The notes under the pieces: generated by a model
The model's database searches: none
What the model was told of the DNA's origin: nothing
Seen by the model: only the letters and a program-made list of their open reading frames with translations
Shown here: positions 44,442 to 55,368 of the stretch, piece by piece
Numbering within the stretch: the first letter of the stretch is position 1
How the letters are laid out: each line of letters begins with the position of its first letter
Program-made: the position numbers and the translations under genes
NCBI GenBank assembly: GCA_029262115.1
Contig: JAJCZZ010000024.1
Location: 1-64,000, forward strand
DNA length: 64,000 nt
Origin: Gemmatimonadota bacterium
GTDB lineage: Bacteria > Gemmatimonadota > Gemmatimonadetes > Longimicrobiales > Gaopeijiaceae
Direction of reading: 5' to 3'

Positions 44442-45593
44442 ATGAAGGTCGCCGTCGTGAAAGAGAGTCGCCCGGGAGAGCGCCGGGTCGCCCTGGTCCC
44501 CGCCGGAGTGAAGGCTCTGGTCGCCAAGGGCCTCACCGTGTCGGTCGAGAGCGGTGCAGGCTCCGCCTCCGGCGTCTCGGACGAGGCGTACGCGGAGGCG
44601 GGTGCGGAGGTAGCGGGCAGCGCCGCCCAGGCTCTCGAGGGCGCCGGGCTTTTCGTCCACGTGAACCCGCTGACGGGCGACGAAATCGCGGCAATCGGCC
44701 GCGATACGATCGTCGTCTCCTTTCTGGATCCGCTCGGAGATGCGGATGGGATCGCCGCACTCGCTCGGGCAGGCCTGACCGCGATCTCCATGGAGATGGT
44801 GCCGCGGATCACACGGGCCCAGTCGATGGACGCGCTCTCGTCGCAGGCGACGGCGGCCGGCTACAAGGCGGTGCTTCTGGCCGCCTCCGAGCTTCCCCGC
44901 TTCCTGCCCATGTTCACGACGGCCGCCGGCACGATTCGCCCCGCCAAGGCACTCGTCCTGGGCGCCGGCGTGGCGGGACTGCAAGCGATCGCGACCGCGC
45001 GCCGGTTGGGCGCGGTGGTGGAGGCGTTCGACGTCCGGCCGGCCGTGAAGGAACAGGTGCAGAGCCTAGGCGCGACCTTTCTCGAGACCGAATACGATGT
45101 CTCTGCCGAGGGTGAGGGCGGGTACGCGAAAGAACTGTCAGAGGAGCAGCACCAGAAGGAGTTGGAGCTGATCGCCTCGCACATCGTGAGCACCGACATC
45201 GTGATCACGACCGCGCAGATCCCGGGCAGGAAAGCGCCGCTTCTGGTCACCGAGGACATGCTGAAGACCATGAAGGCGGGCGCGGTGGTCGTGGACCTGG
45301 CTTCCGAGAGCGGCGGCAACTGCGCGCTCGTGCGCTCGGGCGAGACCATCACCGCGCACGGGGTCACGATCATGGGGCCGGTCAATCTTCCCGCGAGCAT
45401 CCCGCACCACACCAGCCAGATGTATTCGAAGAACGTGGTCACGCTCGTGAGCGAGTTCGTGACCGAAGACGGCGTGGCGTTGGACTTCGACAACGATGTG
45501 GTGGGCCCCGCCACCGTGACCCACGGGGGAGAGATCGTGAACGACCGGGTGAAACAGGCGGTGACTCACGCGTCCGGAGGGGACCATGGGTGA
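44442..45593 (+). CDS. pntAA: NAD(P) transhydrogenase alpha subunit, part 1
   Basis: This is the NAD(H)-binding domain I of the proton-translocating transhydrogenase, which transfers hydride from NADH to NADP+. The 383-residue product has the N-terminal VKESRPGERRVALVPAGVKAL, the nucleotide site ALVLGAGVAGLQAIATARRLGA near 170, AFDVRP near 200, and the C-terminal part DIVITTAQIPGRKAPLL. GAGGAG precedes the ATG. It overlaps the next gene by 8 bp, forming a three-gene pnt operon of the split-alpha type. Confidence 0.95.
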   Translation: MKVAVVKESRPGERRVALVPAGVKALVAKGLTVSVESGAGSASGVSDEAYAEAGAEVAGSAAQALEGAGLFVHVNPLTGDEIAAIGRDTIVVSFLDPLGDADGIAALARAGLTAISMEMVPRITRAQSMDALSSQATAAGYKAVLLAASELPRFLPMFTTAAGTIRPAKALVLGAGVAGLQAIATARRLGAVVEAFDVRPAVKEQVQSLGATFLETEYDVSAEGEGGYAKELSEEQHQKELELIASHIVSTDIVITTAQIPGRKAPLLVTEDMLKTMKAGAVVVDLASESGGNCALVRSGETITAHGVTIMGPVNLPASIPHHTSQMYSKNVVTLVSEFVTEDGVALDFDNDVVGPATVTHGGEIVNDRVKQAVTHASGGDHG

Positions 45594-45864
45594 ACTGATG
45601 ATGGGGCTCTACGTATTCGTCCTGGCCACCCTCGCCGGACGGGAGGTGATTACCAAGGTGCCGCCTACGCTGCACACGCCGCTGATGTCGGGGGCGAACG
45701 CCATCTCCGGAATCGCCATCGTGGGCGCGCTGGTCGTGACCGGCCGCGCCGAAGGGACGGCCCAGACCGTCATCGGGGTGGTCGCGATCGCCATGGCCAT
45801 GGTCAACGTGGTCGGCGGCTTCATGGTGACCGACCGGATGCTCGCCATGTTCAGGAAGCGCTAG
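45586..45864 (+). CDS. pntAB: NAD(P) transhydrogenase alpha subunit, part 2
   Basis: This 92-residue membrane subunit supplies domain II helices of the alpha chain. Three hydrophobic segments are seen: LMMGLYVFVLATLAGREVI, LMSGANAISGIAIVGALVV and VIGVVAIAMAMVNVVGGFMV, ending with MVTDRMLAMFRKR. GGAGGGG lies upstream. It is separated from pntB by 3 bp. Confidence 0.95.
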   Translation: MGELMMGLYVFVLATLAGREVITKVPPTLHTPLMSGANAISGIAIVGALVVTGRAEGTAQTVIGVVAIAMAMVNVVGGFMVTDRMLAMFRKR

Positions 45865-45867
45865 ACG

Positions 45868-47256
<1,389 letters not shown>

Positions 47257-47390
47257 CGGCGCGCGCGAGGGCCTGCGGCGTGTCCGCCGCTGCGTCGGGG
47301 GCGGCGTATCCGCAGTCGTGGCGGCGGCGGGGTGTCCTCAGTTGCGGCGGCGAGTGTCCTCCGTCGCCTCGGCGGCGGGGCGGATCACCC

Positions 47391-48866
47391 CTACAGCGAA
47401 GCCGCGGCGTCCCGGATGGCGTCCCAGACCGACTCCACGTCGCTCGGCGTCGTCTTCAGGTTGCCGATGGCGACCCGGATGACCGTCCGTCCGTCGATCC
47501 GGGTAGGTCCGATGAACGCGCGGCCGGTTTCGTTGACTCGGTCGATGATCGCCCGGTTGGCGGCATCGGCGGCCTCGTCGTCCATCTCGCGCGGGGCGTA
47601 CCGGAACACGACCAGCGCGAGCGGGACAGACGCCATACGCTCCCAGTTCGGTTCGGCATCCACCGCGTCGGCCAGCGTCCGAGCCATCTGCAGATGTGCC
47701 CGGATGCGTGCCTCGAGTCCGCTCCGCCCAAACGCGCGCATGACGAACCACAGCTTGAGCGCACGGAAGCGGCGACCGAGCGCGACCCCGTAGTCCATCA
47801 GGTTGCGAGCAGCGCCGGACTCGGGGGTCTCGAGATACGCCGGGACGAGAGAAAAAGCCCGGATCAGGGCATCGGGATCCCGACAGTAGAGAACGGAGCA
47901 GTCGATGGGCGTGAACAGCCACTTGTGCGGGTTGATGACGATCGAGTCGGCGCCCTCCCATCCGTGGTAGAGCTCTCGGACCTCGGGGACGATGGCCGCC
48001 GGCCCGCCGTATGCCGCGTCGACGTGGACCCACGCGCCGAACTCCCTCGCGACGTCCACGACCTCGGCAACCGGGTCGATGGCCGTGGTGGACGTGGTCC
48101 CAAGCGTGGGAACGACCGCGATCGGCACAAGCCCCGCCTTCCCGTCCTCCAGCATGGCCGAGCGCAACGCGTCGGGGCGCATCCGGTGCTCATCGTCGGT
48201 GTCCACCGCGCGGAACGCCTGGCGCCCCAGTCCGAGCGCGAGGGTGCCCTTTTCCACCGACGAATGCGTATGACCCGACGCGTACACACGACCCGGCCGC
48301 TGCCCGAACAGTCCGGCCTCATGCGCCTCGGGGTATGCGCGTTCGCGGGCCGCCGCCAGAGCGTACATCGTGGACGTGGACGCCGTGTCGTTGATGTGTC
48401 CGTCGAAGACGTCGGGGAGGCCGACCAGACCCCTGAGCCAGGCCAGCGCGACCTCTTCGAGTTCCGTCGCGGCCGGGGACGAGCGCCACACCATGTGGTT
48501 CACGTTCAGCGCGGCCGCCAGCATCTCGCCCAGTATGCCGGGGGCGGAGCCCGTAATGGAGAAGTAGGCGTGGAACGAGGGATGATTCCAGTGCGTGATC
48601 CCCGGTACGATGATGTCGCGGAAGTCCCTCAGCGCATCACTGAGATCCTCAGGGTGATCCGGGGCGTGGGTCGGGAGCTGTGAACGGATGTCTCCCGGGG
48701 CCACGTTGGGGAACACGGGAAGGTCTCTTACTCCGTCCAGGTAGCCGGCCATCCAATCGACCACGTCGTGGGCGAGCCGACTGAACTCCTCCGGCGGCAT
48801 GTCACCCAGGCTCCCGCTGTCCCACTCCTGGTCACGGACGCGGGCGGAGCCCCCGTCGATGCTCAA
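47391..48866 (-). CDS. PLP-dependent aromatic-L-amino-acid-type decarboxylase
   Basis: This 491-residue group II decarboxylase removes CO2 from an aromatic or related amino acid using pyridoxal phosphate. Seen: HPSFHAYFSITGSAPGILGE near 92, ASGHTHSSVEKG near 195, the PLP-binding Asp in AWVHVDAAYGG near 277, the Schiff-base Lys in INPHKWLFTPIDCSVLYC near 310, and the tail VIRVAIGNLKTT. Its ATG overlaps the upstream RsbRD-like gene by four bases, so it belongs to the kinase operon. The substrate cannot be read from the sequence. Confidence 0.92.
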   Translation of the reverse strand: MSIDGGSARVRDQEWDSGSLGDMPPEEFSRLAHDVVDWMAGYLDGVRDLPVFPNVAPGDIRSQLPTHAPDHPEDLSDALRDFRDIIVPGITHWNHPSFHAYFSITGSAPGILGEMLAAALNVNHMVWRSSPAATELEEVALAWLRGLVGLPDVFDGHINDTASTSTMYALAAARERAYPEAHEAGLFGQRPGRVYASGHTHSSVEKGTLALGLGRQAFRAVDTDDEHRMRPDALRSAMLEDGKAGLVPIAVVPTLGTTSTTAIDPVAEVVDVAREFGAWVHVDAAYGGPAAIVPEVRELYHGWEGADSIVINPHKWLFTPIDCSVLYCRDPDALIRAFSLVPAYLETPESGAARNLMDYGVALGRRFRALKLWFVMRAFGRSGLEARIRAHLQMARTLADAVDAEPNWERMASVPLALVVFRYAPREMDDEAADAANRAIIDRVNETGRAFIGPTRIDGRTVIRVAIGNLKTTPSDVESVWDAIRDAAASL

Positions 48867-49534
48867 CGAATCGACCCGTCTCCGTTACACCCCGGGAGAT
48901 GCCCGATGACGTCGATGACGTCGTGGCGCAGCTCGTCCAACTGGCTCCTGACTTCGTCGACCAACCGCCCATTGGGGGGCGTGTCGGGGATCCCCGAGCC
49001 TTCGAACAGTGCGAAAAAGAGCGCGTCGGTGTGGCCGACGCTGGCGTGCGTGACACCACGGTCGATGGCGCGATTGAGTCGCAGTACGTCCCGGAGCGAG
49101 AGACGGGCTCCGCCCGACACCGGCGGCTCCTGATAGAGGAACCGGATGACGGCCTCCCGTAGGATCTGGAACTCTTCGATGACCTCACCGGCCGCGAGGC
49201 CCCGTCGCGCGGCCGTCGCTCCGAAGAGCTCCGCTGCTCGGATCCAAAGCGGCTCGGCCTGGTCTCGGTGCGGGCCGAGCACCGTGGGGAGCATACCAAC
49301 GAGCAGTCCCAGGAACTCCTCGAGGAGGCCGTCCGCGGCCCCGCCTCCCATGTCCCTTCCTCGTACATCTCTTACCCATCGGTCCGCGATGGGGCCAACC
49401 CGTCCCTCCAGCCACTCCGACAAATCCAACGAGCGTGGGGGTTCCGGGTACGAGCGAGCGACTACTGGGGCAGGAGAACGAGGAAACGAGGAGGGCGTAG
49501 CGGGGAAGTCTGGCGCGAGATTCCTCATGTCCAC
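48863..49534 (-). CDS. RsbRD N-terminal-like helical regulator
   Basis: The main domain of this 223-residue protein (about 40-200) resembles the helical RsbT-antagonist/RsbRD N-terminal sensor fold: IADRWVRDVRG, GLLEEFLGLLVGML, GLAAGEVIEEFQILREAVIRFL and LRLNRAIDRGVTHASVGH. It lacks the STAS domain that follows in RsbR proteins. The first 35 residues are Pro/Ser-rich. It overlaps the decarboxylase start by four bases and lies 101 bp downstream of the large histidine kinase, so it may connect signal input to it. Confidence 0.7.
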   Translation of the reverse strand: MDMRNLAPDFPATPSSFPRSPAPVVARSYPEPPRSLDLSEWLEGRVGPIADRWVRDVRGRDMGGGAADGLLEEFLGLLVGMLPTVLGPHRDQAEPLWIRAAELFGATAARRGLAAGEVIEEFQILREAVIRFLYQEPPVSGGARLSLRDVLRLNRAIDRGVTHASVGHTDALFFALFEGSGIPDTPPNGRLVDEVRSQLDELRHDVIDVIGHLPGCNGDGSIR

Positions 49535-49635
49535 CGTTGCTGGGAGCCTGTTTCTACGGTCGTCAGCCCATGCCGACGCCCTCGGGAGCCGCGTCTCGAG
49601 GCGCCCTCCAATGTGCCGGAAGTGCTCCGGCGTCG

Positions 49636-52600
49636 CTACCCCTTTTCGGTCTCCGCCACCCGCAACGTCAGGACGACCTCCGTGCCCGCGCCCGATTCGC
49701 TTTTCAAGTCGACTTCACCGCCCCACGACTCGACCAACCGGCGCACGATGGCCAGCCCCAACCCGGTCCCGCGGGACCGCGTGGAAAAGTGTGGTTCGAA
49801 CACTCGCGGCATGAGTTCCTCGGGAATCCCGGCGCCGTCGTCGATGACGTGGACGGATATGCGTCTCCCTCCAGCATCTCGGGCACGAATCGTGACCGTG
49901 CCCTCCCCCGGCTGGGCGTCGCGGGCGTTTTCCAGGAGGTTGACCAGAACCTCCTTCAGCTCCGCTTCACGGCACCGCGCTCGCGGGAGCCCCGCCGGAA
50001 CGTCGCCCGACACGGAAACGCCCCCGTCACCGGCTCCGTAGAGCGCCACGATCTCGCCCACGACCGACCCCACGTCGACGGCAGTGACGTCCGCAGCAGC
50101 GCCCCCGCCCGGCGCACCGAAACGGGAAAAACTGGTCGCGATCGCGGCCAGCCGATCGATTTCGGACTCCATTGCGTCCGCGTTCTTCACGAGGATGCTT
50201 CCGAAGTCCTCACGACCGTCGTCCCAGGCACGTCGGATATGCTGGACGCTCAGCTTCATGGGCGTGAGAGGATTCTTGACCTCGTGCGCCACCTGCCTCG
50301 CCATTTCACCCCAGGCCAGCACACGCTCCGTCCGCAGCTCGTCGGTCACGTCTTCCAGCGCCAGCACGGCGCCGCCGGGCCTGCCGGAAGCGTCCAGCCG
50401 CCGACCCCGTACGCGAATTCTCCGGTCGCCGACACTCAGTTCCGACCCCGCCTCGGTCTCGTCCGACGCCAGATACGCCTTGACCCACACCGCCAGGGCG
50501 GCGCCCAGCTCCCCGGCGGCAGGAAGTGGCTGTCCGAGCGCCATCGCCGCGCCCACGAGCTCCTCGGCGCGCGGATTGACCATCGTCACGGCGCCATCAG
50601 GGTCGAGGGCGACCATTCCAACGGCCGCTTCCTCCATGATGGCTTGCGTACGCCGAGTCTCCCGTACCAACTGCCGACGAGCCCTTCGAAGCCGGTTCAC
50701 CATGCGGTTGAACGCCCGGAAGACCGCCCCGAACTCGTCGGACCGCTCGTCCGGGAGCCGAAGGGCCAGATTTCCCGCGCCGACCCGCTCACTTGCGACC
50801 TGTAAGGCTTGGATAGGCCGTGTGAGGGTCCGTCCGACGAGGAGGGCCAGGACGAGCGAGAGGAGCGCTCCCATGATGACCGCGAACGCGAGGAGCTGCA
50901 AAACATCCGCACTGCGCACGGCCGTGGCGCCGGCCTGAAGAGGGATCTGGGCGGCCAGGAGGTCTCCGTCGGGAAGGCGGCGATACGACGTGACGTAGTC
51001 CCAGCGGCCGAGTGCGGTCTCTTCCGATGCTCGAATGCCCTCCCGTCCGTCGAGAAGTTGATAGATCTGAAAGGGCACCCACCCCTCATACAATCCGAGT
51101 TCGACCAACTCCTCCACCGAGCCCTCGCGAAGCTCCCCATCCCGGTACTCCAGGAGTTCCGCACCAACCCGTCGTGCGAGGAGTTCCATGGCTCCGCTCT
51201 CTTCGAAATACCAACCGGCGGCATCTTCCGCCACGCGCTCCGCGAGGACGACCGCCGCGCGATGGGAGGCACGGTCGATGGTGCGGTAGGCCACGGTCCC
51301 GAAGATGGCGTTGGCCAACACGAAGAAGCCGAACAGCGCGAGCGTGACACGTGCCTGGAATGAGATGACGAGCGTGCGCAACGTCGCCTCGCGCGGGAGG
51401 GCCGGGCGGAGCAGCGCGCGACCGAGCAGCCAGAAAGCGAGCACCATGAGGAGGTTGAGGACGATCAGGAGCGTTCCTCGCGCGACCGCGAGGAGGGCCC
51501 CCGGCAGGTCGACGGCGTAGTGGGCGTGGTACGCGGCGTCCGGATACACGAGCGGGAGCTCGCCCTGCCACCCCGAGTCGGTCGACTTCCACGAGACCTG
51601 GTCGGTTCGAACGGCGTCCCCATCCCCTAGAGGAATGAGGGTGAGGGGGTCCGTCGCCGTGGGCGCCCCGCCACCCAGAAGCGGGGCAAGCGGCGAGCGT
51701 CCTCCAAACTCCGAAAAGGGAGGGGCAGTGACGGTCATCAACCGTCGTTCCCGGAGCGGCACCTTCATGACGTACTGGGCCTCGCTCCGATCGTATTCGA
51801 GCAGCTCCGGCCCCGGGCCCGACTCCGCCAGGGCCACGGCATCGGTCGCCGCGGGCCGATCGAGCCCCACGCCGACACGCAATTCCTCCTGCGGAATGCC
51901 CGCCCCGGACCAGAGGGTCATCCACACGGGGTGACCGGAGTCGGAAAGGCCGCTACGCCTGAGCGCGCCATACAGCAACTCGACGCCGTCGTCGCCGCGC
52001 GCGTCCAGGCTGTCCGCAACAGCGGCCACCCGATAGAGGTCGGACTCCAGATCGGCGTCCGGCACGCTCGCCAGCCCCCGAAGCGTGCGCTCCCCAACCG
52101 CGAGCCTCGCCTCGACCCTGTGCCCCCAAGCGACCGGGACCGTCATGGAGCACGCAAGAAGCACGGCCAGCACCCACGGAGCGAACGAGCGCCGCCACCC
52201 TTTCCAGGCGCCCATCGATGTGGCGGCGATTCCGGCGGGCAGGCCGACGAGCCCGGCGAACCACCACGGCACCGACCCGACCGTCCAGACCAGATACGCG
52301 CCCACGCCCGCCAGCACCGCCCCGAGCCCCGAGGCGACCAACGAAGCCCGCCGACGCGGCCGATCCGACCGCGCGAACACGAGAGTGGACGCCAGGAGGG
52401 CTCCCACCAGCGTGGTGGCAGCACCCTGATACGTCAGCCACAGGGCTTGCCCCCCGGCGAGCGCATCCGGAGCCGCGCCCGCCTTGATCCACGCCAACAG
52501 GATGGGGGCCGCCAAGCCCACGGACAGACCGGCGAGCCACGGGGGCAGCCGCCGCCGATCCGGCCGGGGTAGCACTGCGACGAGCGTAACCAGCGCGAGG

Positions 52601-53670
52601 GCGAGGGCCGCGGTCCGTCCCAACGACACCGAGAACGGCCCCGGAAGGGCGTACAGCGACGTATTGAAGAGGGCTTCCACGGCGGCGACCGGGGGAGGGG
52701 GCGCCCACGCGGCCACCGCGAAGAGCGTGCCCGCAGCCAGAACACCGTCGGTCCTGACGGGAGGTCCCGCGAACGCGAGCAAAAGCCACGCGAGGAGACC
52801 GGCCGACGCCACGCCGAGGCGCCACCGGTGGAGTACGCGAGCGATCCGGTCCGCTGGTCGTGGCGGATCGACCACGACCGACAGCAACACGCGATCTCCG
52901 GTCTTGAGCTCCCAACCACCCTGCCCTTCCGCCAACGGCGCGGAGAACACGCTGACTCGCTCGCCGACCTCGGCGCGGAAGCGGGTTGCGAAGTCGTCGA
53001 TCCCTGCGCCGAGCCGCCCGGGCAGGTCGCTCCGGAGAAGAAAAGCGGCAACGGCCGTCCCCGCACCGCCCGCCGGCGCCGTGATGTACAGGTAGCCGAA
53101 AAGGGGCTGGTCGTGGTACACGTACCTCCGAAGGCCCCGTTGCACACCGTCCGGGACGCGACCCCGGTGGACGCCGTCCCAGGCACGAAGCCGCCCCGAC
53201 GAATCGTACAGCGCCACGGCGGTGAGTCCGTAGTCGGAGCGAAGTTGTGTGAGCCGCTGGGTGGCTGGAAGAGCGGTGGGCTCCGACCCGAGGTCCGCCA
53301 GGATCCCCGCTGCCTCTTCGCCGTTCTCCAGGCGCCGTTGGAGTTCCTCGTCCAGGAGGACGCCAACCTCGGCTTCTCGCTGCTCCCAGTAGGCGGGCCA
53401 GTCTGCTTGAAGCAGGGCCACCTGGCGGTGTGCGGCGAAAGCCCCCACGATCCCAGACATCAGGATGACCGTACCGATGGCCCAGGACGTGGCACGCTCC
53501 CTGCGCCAGAGGAGCCCCGCCACCACACCGGCCGACGCGAGGACCAGCGAAGCTCCTCCTGGACGAGCGGACCACAGCGCCAGCGCGGCAACAGCGAGCC
53601 ACGGGCCCATACGTCCGAACCAGAGGGCAGCCGGGTGCACTTTCACGGAGACACGCGCGGGTGAATTCAT
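49636..53670 (-). CDS. NtrY-like membrane sensor histidine kinase
   Basis: This 1344-residue multi-domain kinase has an N-terminal membrane part with two helices, then a long extracytoplasmic region, followed by multiple helices (about 300-530). A second extracytoplasmic part and two more helices lead to HAMP (GRTLTRPIQALQVASERVGAG), a PAS segment, HisKA (ARQVAHEVKNPLTPMKLSVQH, phospho-His) and HATPase (VHVIDDGAGIPEEL, FSTRSRGTGLGLAIVRRLVE). No receiver domain or adjacent response regulator is seen. The ATG at 53670 is preferred; a GTG at 53727 would overlap the creatininase gene more. It heads an operon with the RsbRD-like and decarboxylase genes. Confidence 0.88.
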   Translation of the reverse strand: MNSPARVSVKVHPAALWFGRMGPWLAVAALALWSARPGGASLVLASAGVVAGLLWRRERATSWAIGTVILMSGIVGAFAAHRQVALLQADWPAYWEQREAEVGVLLDEELQRRLENGEEAAGILADLGSEPTALPATQRLTQLRSDYGLTAVALYDSSGRLRAWDGVHRGRVPDGVQRGLRRYVYHDQPLFGYLYITAPAGGAGTAVAAFLLRSDLPGRLGAGIDDFATRFRAEVGERVSVFSAPLAEGQGGWELKTGDRVLLSVVVDPPRPADRIARVLHRWRLGVASAGLLAWLLLAFAGPPVRTDGVLAAGTLFAVAAWAPPPPVAAVEALFNTSLYALPGPFSVSLGRTAALALALVTLVAVLPRPDRRRLPPWLAGLSVGLAAPILLAWIKAGAAPDALAGGQALWLTYQGAATTLVGALLASTLVFARSDRPRRRASLVASGLGAVLAGVGAYLVWTVGSVPWWFAGLVGLPAGIAATSMGAWKGWRRSFAPWVLAVLLACSMTVPVAWGHRVEARLAVGERTLRGLASVPDADLESDLYRVAAVADSLDARGDDGVELLYGALRRSGLSDSGHPVWMTLWSGAGIPQEELRVGVGLDRPAATDAVALAESGPGPELLEYDRSEAQYVMKVPLRERRLMTVTAPPFSEFGGRSPLAPLLGGGAPTATDPLTLIPLGDGDAVRTDQVSWKSTDSGWQGELPLVYPDAAYHAHYAVDLPGALLAVARGTLLIVLNLLMVLAFWLLGRALLRPALPREATLRTLVISFQARVTLALFGFFVLANAIFGTVAYRTIDRASHRAAVVLAERVAEDAAGWYFEESGAMELLARRVGAELLEYRDGELREGSVEELVELGLYEGWVPFQIYQLLDGREGIRASEETALGRWDYVTSYRRLPDGDLLAAQIPLQAGATAVRSADVLQLLAFAVIMGALLSLVLALLVGRTLTRPIQALQVASERVGAGNLALRLPDERSDEFGAVFRAFNRMVNRLRRARRQLVRETRRTQAIMEEAAVGMVALDPDGAVTMVNPRAEELVGAAMALGQPLPAAGELGAALAVWVKAYLASDETEAGSELSVGDRRIRVRGRRLDASGRPGGAVLALEDVTDELRTERVLAWGEMARQVAHEVKNPLTPMKLSVQHIRRAWDDGREDFGSILVKNADAMESEIDRLAAIATSFSRFGAPGGGAAADVTAVDVGSVVGEIVALYGAGDGGVSVSGDVPAGLPRARCREAELKEVLVNLLENARDAQPGEGTVTIRARDAGGRRISVHVIDDGAGIPEELMPRVFEPHFSTRSRGTGLGLAIVRRLVESWGGEVDLKSESGAGTEVVLTLRVAETEKG

Positions 53671-54380
53671 ACGCCCTGGATGAGATGAGCTGGCCAGAGG
53701 TGGAACGGCACCTCGCGACCGACCCACGGCTCATGATTCCCGTGGGAGCCCTTGCCCAGCATGGACCCCACCTCCCTTTGGGCGCGAATGTCCTCGTCGC
53801 GGAGCGCGTAGTGACCGAGGTGTCGCAGCACATGAAGATACTGCGTGCCCCTACGTTCCCCTACGGCGTGATCCCGGCGGGAGATCCGTTTTCCGGCGCG
53901 TCGGGGCTCGGCCGTAAGACGCTTCATCGCGCGGTCAACGAGTTGTTGGCGGGCTGGGAGGACTGCGGCGTGGCCGAGATCATTCTCGTGACGGCGCACC
54001 GCTACGAGCCCCATCTGGAGGCCATGTTGATGGCGCTCTCCTCGGAGTCCGTGACGACCGTGTACGACCTGTTTCAGATCGATGTGACCGACCTTCTCGA
54101 GGGACATCCGGAAATGGAGCACGGGGGAGAACTCGAGACGTCGCTTCTCCTCTATCTGGCACCGGATCGCGTTCGGCTCTCAGAGGCCACCGACTACGTT
54201 CTGGAGCGCAGGACGCTGCAAAAGTACATGCGAGGCCGAATGCCCACACCCCCGGCCGCTTCGCGCGGTACGGTGGGTCGCCCCGGCCTCGCGTCGCCGG
54301 AGAAGGGCGCCGCAGTGTTCGCCCGCTACGTGGCGACCCTCAGCAACACCTTGTACGAGGTCCACGGCGTGGGGGCCTGA
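53661..54380 (+). CDS. Creatininase-family protein with altered metal ligands
   Basis: Creatininase-family amidohydrolases use two metals. This 239-residue protein has the family opening DEMSWPEVERHL and the block GALAQHGPHLPLGANVL. In creatininase the block reads TEQHG...LGTD, so the metal-binding Glu is Ala32 and the Asp is Asn43; His34 is kept. The second block reads TAHRYEPHLEAM. Loss of two ligands suggests altered or no catalysis. The GTG start lies 10 bp inside the divergent histidine kinase gene; an internal ATG at 53685 is an alternative. Confidence 0.75.
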   Translation: MNSYALDEMSWPEVERHLATDPRLMIPVGALAQHGPHLPLGANVLVAERVVTEVSQHMKILRAPTFPYGVIPAGDPFSGASGLGRKTLHRAVNELLAGWEDCGVAEIILVTAHRYEPHLEAMLMALSSESVTTVYDLFQIDVTDLLEGHPEMEHGGELETSLLLYLAPDRVRLSEATDYVLERRTLQKYMRGRMPTPPAASRGTVGRPGLASPEKGAAVFARYVATLSNTLYEVHGVGA

Positions 54381-54439
54381 GCACCGGTTCTCGGGCCCCG
54401 TACGGGGGACCACACCACCCATCCAGGGGTACCATCGGC

Positions 54440-55135
54440 ATGACCATTCTACAACGTGGCCGCCGGCTCGCAGCCGGCCTGATCCTGATCCCTACCCTGC
54501 TATCTGCACAGAGCGTGGTAGTGGACGAGGGTACGTTCCGGATTTCGGTCGACGGGAAGGCCGTCGGCACCGAAGAGTTCACGATCCGACGGACGGGCAT
54601 GGGCGACGCCGCCACGATCATCGCACACGCGGTGGTCTCCCTTTCGGTCGCGGACGGTGCCCGTGAACTGCGCCCGGTTCTCGAAGCGCTTCCAGCGGAC
54701 GGTTCGGCTTCCGGCTACCAGTTGAAGATCTCGGGCGCCGAGACCACCGAACTGAGCGTGAATCTCGCCGGTCGGCGATACGTGTCGATGCTTCGCTCCG
54801 ATGTCGGGGAGGAAGAGCGCGAGTTCCTTGCCCGCCCACAGACGCGGATCATCGAACCGTGGGTCGCGCATCACTACTACTTCCTTCGGGACGTCCCTGA
54901 CGGATCCCAGGTACCGGTCATCGAGCCGCGCAGCCGGCGCCAGCTTCAATTGACGAGCGGTACCGCCGTGGAGGAGACGCTCCGGCTCGGTGTCAACGAC
55001 GTGCCCGCGAGGAAGCTGACCTTCTCAGCGGGTGATGAAACGCGAACGGTCTGGTTCGACCGGCAGGGTCGGGTCCTGCGCGTGGATGTTCCGTCGATCT
55101 CCTATCGGGCGGTGCGGACAGACCTGGTGGGCTGA
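54440..55135 (+). CDS. Secreted protein of unknown function
   Basis: This 231-residue protein has a signal peptide (GRRLAAGLILIPTLLSAQ). The mature part is beta-rich with FRISVDGKAVGTEEFTIRR, then AHHYYFLRDVPDGSQVPVIEPR and a final TVWFDRQGRVLRVDVP, resembling the DUF6134-type fold found near lipid or envelope genes. No catalytic residue is identifiable. The end of the gene is partly duplicated downstream (55154-55177). Confidence 0.65.
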   Translation: MTILQRGRRLAAGLILIPTLLSAQSVVVDEGTFRISVDGKAVGTEEFTIRRTGMGDAATIIAHAVVSLSVADGARELRPVLEALPADGSASGYQLKISGAETTELSVNLAGRRYVSMLRSDVGEEEREFLARPQTRIIEPWVAHHYYFLRDVPDGSQVPVIEPRSRRQLQLTSGTAVEETLRLGVNDVPARKLTFSAGDETRTVWFDRQGRVLRVDVPSISYRAVRTDLVG

Positions 55136-55177
55136 TCCGCGCACAAGCGGTTGGTGCGAGTGGACCTGGTGGACTGA
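55112..55177. repeat. Duplicated gene end
   Basis: GTGCGGACAGACCTGGTGGG at 55112 continues to a TGA at 55135 (the true end of the preceding gene). The similar segment 55154-55177, GTGCGAGTGGACCTGGTGGA plus CTGA, repeats it with a 42-bp period, encoding VRTDLVG-stop and VRVDLVD-stop respectively. The 230 bp up to the TolC gene contain nothing else I can identify. Confidence 0.5.
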
Positions 55178-55368
55178 GCCCCGCCCAACCGGGCGGAGCG
55201 GCGCCGGGGTTGGAGGCCGGGGCACCCCGTGTACCTTTCTCCCGTATCCCGCCCGGGGTGGTTGAAGGGTGTATCGGTGGCTTCCGTAGTGGAGTCGAAA
55301 CCACCCGGCACCGCACGGCGTACGGGCGGACATCCCCACTCTGGCCATCTCCCCAGGACGTGTAGCGC

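Noticed and set aside
42697-44445. 582-codon plus-strand frame opposite the amidase
   Set aside because: Antisense shadow with Arg/Gly-rich composition; the amidase on the minus strand has all family motifs.
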